Assembly: GCA_045538835.1 (NCBI GenBank)
Contig: JAZQEF010000017.1
Location: forward strand, 1-18,790
Direction: 5' to 3'
Origin: RGIG6165 sp045538835
Lineage (GTDB): Bacteria > Bacillota > Clostridia > Oscillospirales > Feifaniaceae
Length of the DNA: 18,790 bases
Numbering within the stretch: the first letter of the stretch is position 1; each line of letters starts with the position of its first letter. The translations under genes were made by a program, and so were the position numbers. Positions 16,098-18,790 of the stretch are shown here, piece after piece. The notes under the pieces are model-generated. The model saw only the letters and a program-made list of their open reading frames with translations. It was not told the origin of the DNA and did no database searches.

Positions 16098-17171
16098 TCA
16101 TATTCTCCGTATTTTTACGGTAAAAGTGCTGCCCTTTCCACAGGCGCTTTCCACACTGATCTCACCCTGCATAATATCAATAACTCTTTTTACAAGAGCG
16201 AGGCCGAGACCGTTGCCCTGTGTTAAGTGGGATGTGTCTCCTTGATAGAATTTCTCAAAAATGTGTGCGCCGACCTCGCTTGTCATACCGCAACCCGTGT
16301 CGGAAACCTTTACTATGGCGTGATGCTCGGTTGCGCTCAGCGTTACCGTAACCCTGCCGCCCAAAGGTGTGAACTTGAAAGCATTTGAAAAAAGATTGCT
16401 CCACACATGAGAGAGAAGTTCTGCATCAGCTTTAATCTTCACATTTTCGGCAATATCGGTGTCAATTTCAATGCCTGCCTTTTCCCATACATTTTCATAT
16501 TGAAGAAGGCACTCGCAAATTTGCTCGCCGAGGTCAAACTCGGCAGTCTGCGGATATATCTGCTGATTTTCAAGACGGTTGAGTTTTAATATATTGGTCA
16601 TCATGTCTGCCATACGGCGTGATGAGTCGGTTATGCCCTTGGCATACTCGATACGCTGTTTATCCGATAAGTCGGGCGCTTGCAAAAGTGTTCCGTAATT
16701 CTGCATAACGGCAAGCGGTGTTTTCATTTCGTGTGAAACATTTGCGATAAAGTCGGTGCGCAAGGTTTCTACGCTGCCGAGTTCTTCCGCCATTTTGTTA
16801 AAACACTTGGTGACTTGATTAAAACTGTCATCCGTCCCAAATTTACTTTGCTGTTTTATCCGTACGGAAAAATCGCCCTGCACGATTTTTTCAGCCGCAT
16901 CGACAATTCGTTTTACGGGGCGCTCTACCGTAAGTTTTCTGCGAATCATATCAAACACCGTAAAAATAAGGCTTAAAAGTGCCACATTCCAAAAGGTGAT
17001 CTTGGCGGCAGCACTGATATTTGCCTCGGTTAAGGTTACACCCAGAGAAGCGGTCAAGGTAGATACAAAGAGCATCATACAGCAGGTAATAACAAAGGCA
17101 ACAAGCAGAAAGAAAACCATGTAATGATTGATTGCCCGAAGTATATTTTTTATTCGCTCTTCTGTTTTCAC
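16098..17171 (-). CDS. Sensor histidine kinase with minimal extracytoplasmic loop
   Basis: A 357-aa membrane kinase. TM1 is about residues 17-38 and TM2 about 57-77, with only about 18 residues between. A HAMP-like region follows (about 78-130), then the phosphoacceptor helix FIANVSHEMKTPL with H147, and the ATPase domain with N-box N263, G1 DTGCG (291-295), F-box FEKFYQG and G2 GNGLGL (319-324). All key residues are present, so autophosphorylation of H147 and transfer to the partner regulator are expected. The short loop resembles intramembrane-sensing kinases, which often monitor the envelope or an associated membrane protein. Its ATG overlaps the regulator stop (ATGA). Confidence 0.93.
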   Translation of the reverse strand: MKTEERIKNILRAINHYMVFFLLVAFVITCCMMLFVSTLTASLGVTLTEANISAAAKITFWNVALLSLIFTVFDMIRRKLTVERPVKRIVDAAEKIVQGDFSVRIKQQSKFGTDDSFNQVTKCFNKMAEELGSVETLRTDFIANVSHEMKTPLAVMQNYGTLLQAPDLSDKQRIEYAKGITDSSRRMADMMTNILKLNRLENQQIYPQTAEFDLGEQICECLLQYENVWEKAGIEIDTDIAENVKIKADAELLSHVWSNLFSNAFKFTPLGGRVTVTLSATEHHAIVKVSDTGCGMTSEVGAHIFEKFYQGDTSHLTQGNGLGLALVKRVIDIMQGEISVESACGKGSTFTVKIRRI

Positions 17172-17839
17172 TTCAACACCGCCTTGTAACCGAGACCGTG
17201 CACGGTCACTATCTCAAAATCCTCACATTCGGACAGTTTACTGCGCAGTTTGGTCATATACACATCGACCGTTCTCGGACCCGAAAGTGTATCCGCATCC
17301 CAGAATTCATCCATAAGTTGGGTGCGTGTAAATGTCTTTTTGGGGTAGGACAACAATTTATATAAAAGCGAAAATTCCCTTGCTGTAAGCGGTATTTCTT
17401 CATCTCCGAGATATGCCGTATGTTCATCGGCATCCATTACAAAACTGCCTATCTCAAGTTTTCTGCTCGATGCAATCTTTGCGCGGCGAAGAAGTGCGCC
17501 TATTCTTAAAAAGAGCTCGTCAAGGTCGATGGGCTTGACCATATAGTCGTCAACACCCACCCGGTATCCGCGCTGTTTTGCGGCAAAATCGTCTCGCGCC
17601 GTCATAAACAGAATGGGGATATTCTCATTGAGCGTGCGCACGTTTTTGACAAATTCAAAACCATCTGTTCCGGGCATCATAATATCCGAAACGATGAGGT
17701 CAAACATTTTGTCGTACATAGCCTCATACGCATCATTGGCATTAAGGCAGCCTGTTGCCTCGTAACCGTTCTGATTTAAAAATGAGCATACCGTTTTATT
17801 TAGATCCGATTCGTCTTCAACAACTAATATCTTAAACAA
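17168..17839 (-). CDS. OmpR/PhoB-family response regulator
   Basis: A 223-aa two-domain regulator. Receiver domain (about 1-118) with acidic pocket E8/D9, phosphoacceptor D52, T80 and K102. The OmpR-type winged-helix domain (about 125-223) carries LTAREFSLL (151-159), the recognition-helix motif RTVDVYMTKLRSKL (189-202) and the wing motif HGLGYK. The start is a TTG at 17839: it is the only start that fits AAAGGAAGTG upstream and the canonical FKILVVEDE beginning. First gene of a four-gene operon. The 11-bp-spaced repeat in its promoter suits this regulator class, which points to autoregulation. Confidence 0.93.
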   Translation of the reverse strand: MFKILVVEDESDLNKTVCSFLNQNGYEATGCLNANDAYEAMYDKMFDLIVSDIMMPGTDGFEFVKNVRTLNENIPILFMTARDDFAAKQRGYRVGVDDYMVKPIDLDELFLRIGALLRRAKIASSRKLEIGSFVMDADEHTAYLGDEEIPLTAREFSLLYKLLSYPKKTFTRTQLMDEFWDADTLSGPRTVDVYMTKLRSKLSECEDFEIVTVHGLGYKAVLK

Positions 17840-17860
17840 GTTATCACTTCCTTTAAACAG

Positions 17861-17897
17861 ATTATAGCACGGAAATGTTAAAGTTTTATTAAAAAAA
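17861..17897 (-). promoter_or_regulatory. Promoter of the TCS operon with PhoP/PhoB-like direct repeat
   Basis: On the minus strand a -10 TATAAT (17866-17861) has no good -35. In that place lies the direct repeat TTAATA (17892-17887), 5 nt, TTAACA (17881-17876), with 11-bp period and 9 nt from the -10. PhoB/PhoP-type activated promoters show this geometry. The 24 bp at 17873-17896 match 18566-18589 at 23 positions. Confidence 0.65.
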
Positions 17898-17917
17898 GAG
17901 GCGTATGCCTCTTTTTT
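17892..17917 (-). terminator. Terminator after the 120-aa membrane protein gene
   Basis: AAAAAAGAGGC (17892-17902) pairs with GCCTCTTTTTT (17907-17917) around GTAT, with T-runs for both strands. It starts within the stop codon of the gene ending at 17916 and directly abuts the regulator binding repeats of the next operon. Confidence 0.8.
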
Positions 17918-18278
17918 AACCTTTCATAATTTGGTCGCTCAGTGTGATTATCTTATCTGCATATTTTTTGCGGCGCGAAGTGAGTATGTTCTTAAAGATG
18001 GGATAGTTTACAAGTGCCATTATCAGACCTATAACGCCGATAACTATGCCGACGGGCAGCGCATTTGAAATACCGACGGTTTCGCCGATATCGGTCATAA
18101 CAAGGCTCATACCGCTGCCCATTATAATTGCACCGATATTGCCGAAAATATAATCAAATACATTTGCAGGGCGCTTTACTTTTGCATCAAGTTCTTTAAG
18201 TGAAGCAAGTGAAGTATGTTCTTTTTCGGTATACTGCGTGCGTATTTTCTGCACGAGAAATTCTTTATCGTTATTCAT
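17916..18278 (-). CDS. Small two-TM membrane protein, paralogue of the gene at 14845-15216
   Basis: A 120-aa protein with a charged N-terminal region (residues 1-42), membrane segments at about 45-62 and 73-93, and a basic C-terminal helix with RRKKYADKIITLSDQIMK. Conserved positions shared with the protein at 14845-15216 are listed there. The ATG at 18278 is preferred over a GTG at 18287 because GAGGTG (18290-18285) is then correctly spaced and the overlap with the upstream gene becomes 8 nt. Second gene of a two-gene operon ended by the hairpin at 17892-17917. Function unknown; the shared promoter element links it to the TCS. Confidence 0.8.
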   Translation of the reverse strand: MNNDKEFLVQKIRTQYTEKEHTSLASLKELDAKVKRPANVFDYIFGNIGAIIMGSGMSLVMTDIGETVGISNALPVGIVIGVIGLIMALVNYPIFKNILTSRRKKYADKIITLSDQIMKG

Positions 18279-18495
18279 TGTCGTCACCTCTTTTAAGTCT
18301 TTTTTTCGTATCCTCTACGCTTTTGCCTGTCTTGACAAATACTTTTTTGATTATCTTGTCATTTACCTTGTTGAAGCCTGTGACAACACCTTCTTCGAGT
18401 TTTTTGTAGCCTTCTACAACGCCATCCTCGATCTTCTTATAACCTTCTGTTACTTTTTCTGCGATTTTTTCATTTACATCTGCAAGTTTTGACAT
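18271..18495 (-). CDS. Small hendecad-repeat amphipathic protein
   Basis: A 74-aa protein without membrane segment or signal peptide. Residues 17-49 are three 11-residue repeats (EGYKKIEDGVV, EGYKKLEEGVV, TGFNKVNDKII), with a weaker one before. Eleven-residue periodicity gives a straight amphipathic helix, as in membrane-surface-binding or coiled-coil proteins. The tail KSVEDTKKRLKRGDDNE resembles endings of small Clostridia proteins usually left unnamed. AAGGAG (18511-18506) precedes the ATG. First gene of the operon with the 120-aa membrane protein, so the two may act together at the membrane; this is inferred. Confidence 0.8.
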   Translation of the reverse strand: MSKLADVNEKIAEKVTEGYKKIEDGVVEGYKKLEEGVVTGFNKVNDKIIKKVFVKTGKSVEDTKKRLKRGDDNE

Positions 18496-18565
18496 TTTGA
18501 TTCTTCTCCTTGTTTGTTAGTTGATGACCGTATTATGCGCCCGATTTGTTTTTGATTTTTTACAA

Positions 18566-18589
18566 AAATGTTAAAGTTATATTAAAAAA
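18566..18589 (-). promoter_or_regulatory. Shared PhoP/PhoB-like element upstream of the 74-aa gene operon
   Basis: On the minus strand TTAATA (18585-18580), 5 nt, TTAACA (18574-18569), 11-bp period. The 24 bp here differ at one base from those in the TCS promoter. At the expected distance the -10 is poor (AAAATC), so the transcription start is uncertain and dependence on an activator is possible. Confidence 0.55.
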
Positions 18590-18601
18590 GAGAAACGATT
18601 T
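18584..18601 (-). terminator. Probable 3' half of a terminator split by the second MITE-like copy
   Basis: On the minus strand AAATCGTTTCTCTTTTTT lies directly between the element end (18602) and the shared promoter box. In the other operon the same place before the box is held by a terminator's T-tract arm. The matching 5' arm would lie beyond the window, so this is not proven. Confidence 0.4.
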
Positions 18602-18790
18602 GGGCGTGCTCACTTAGAGATGAATCGGTTTTGGCTTGATATTTCCCGTCCATACTTCATAAAAAAATTCCGTAATACACAAAGTATTGCGGAATTTTTG
18701 TTATTTTGTCTGAACAAAAAATCTCTAACCCAAAACTGCAAAGCACCTCAAAAAACATTATTTTGGATGAAGAACAAGGCAAAAACCCTC
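18602..18790. mobile_element. Second MITE-like copy, inverted relative to the first, cut by the window edge
   Basis: It begins with GGGCGTGCTCACTTAGAGAT, the same end as the right end of the element at 139-416 read on the other strand. All 189 visible bases align to that copy without gaps, with about 14 differences. The hairpin region (about 18661-18697) is unchanged. The far end is not visible, so full length cannot be confirmed. Confidence 0.8.

Noticed and set aside
18532..18537. CATAAT (minus strand) as -10 for the 74-aa gene
   Set aside because: It is 31 nt from the regulator repeat and has no -35 at the right distance, so it does not fit either promoter type.
1..18790. CRISPR arrays, tRNA or rRNA genes, integrase or toxin-antitoxin genes
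   Set aside because: No regularly spaced repeats, no cloverleaf-like sequence and no matching protein motifs were found on either strand.

Overview
The window looks like the chromosome of an anaerobic Clostridia-type Firmicute, probably host-associated. The grounds are AGGAGG-type ribosome binding sites, short Gram-positive intergenic spaces, pyruvate:ferredoxin oxidoreductase, a CoA-dehydratase activase system, SLH wall-anchoring domains and a VanS/PhoR-like two-component system. No phage, plasmid, CRISPR, rRNA or tRNA signal was found.

Layout. Positions 1-111 are the tail of an unidentified gene. Its terminator hairpin has been split by a 278-bp MITE-like element (139-416). Positions 530-8840 form one tightly packed plus-strand run: a MarR regulator, two half-transporters of a heterodimeric ABC exporter, and two overlapping genes that together make up the large fused CoA-dehydratase activase/dehydratase-like protein. 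A terminator overlapping the last stop codon closes this run. Positions 8916-12416 encode pyruvate:ferredoxin oxidoreductase. Positions 12510-13862 encode a secreted SLH-GH25 muramidase with its own strong promoter and a perfect hairpin at the transcript start. Positions 13915-14738 are an AT-rich island with one small membrane-anchored protein of unknown function. From 14845 to 18495 everything is on the minus strand: an operon of response regulator, histidine kinase, 8-TM membrane protein and small 2-TM protein, and upstream of it a second operon of a 74-aa hendecad-repeat protein and a paralogue of the small 2-TM protein. Positions 18602-18790 are a second copy of the MITE-like element, in the opposite orientation and cut by the window edge.

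How the genes fit together. The most promising undescribed system is the minus-strand block. The kinase has almost no extracytoplasmic sensor and is co-transcribed with a polytopic membrane protein. The TCS operon and the neighbouring small-protein operon share a 24-bp promoter-region element, identical at 23 positions, that contains an 11-bp-spaced direct repeat (TTAATA-N5-TTAACA) like sites bound by PhoP/PhoB-type regulators. Each operon also ends in a member of the same 2-TM family. I infer an autoregulated membrane-sensing circuit controlling both operons. The second point of interest is the MITE-like element: it sits in the loop of a terminator at the left, and very probably does the same, in the same relative orientation, at the right.
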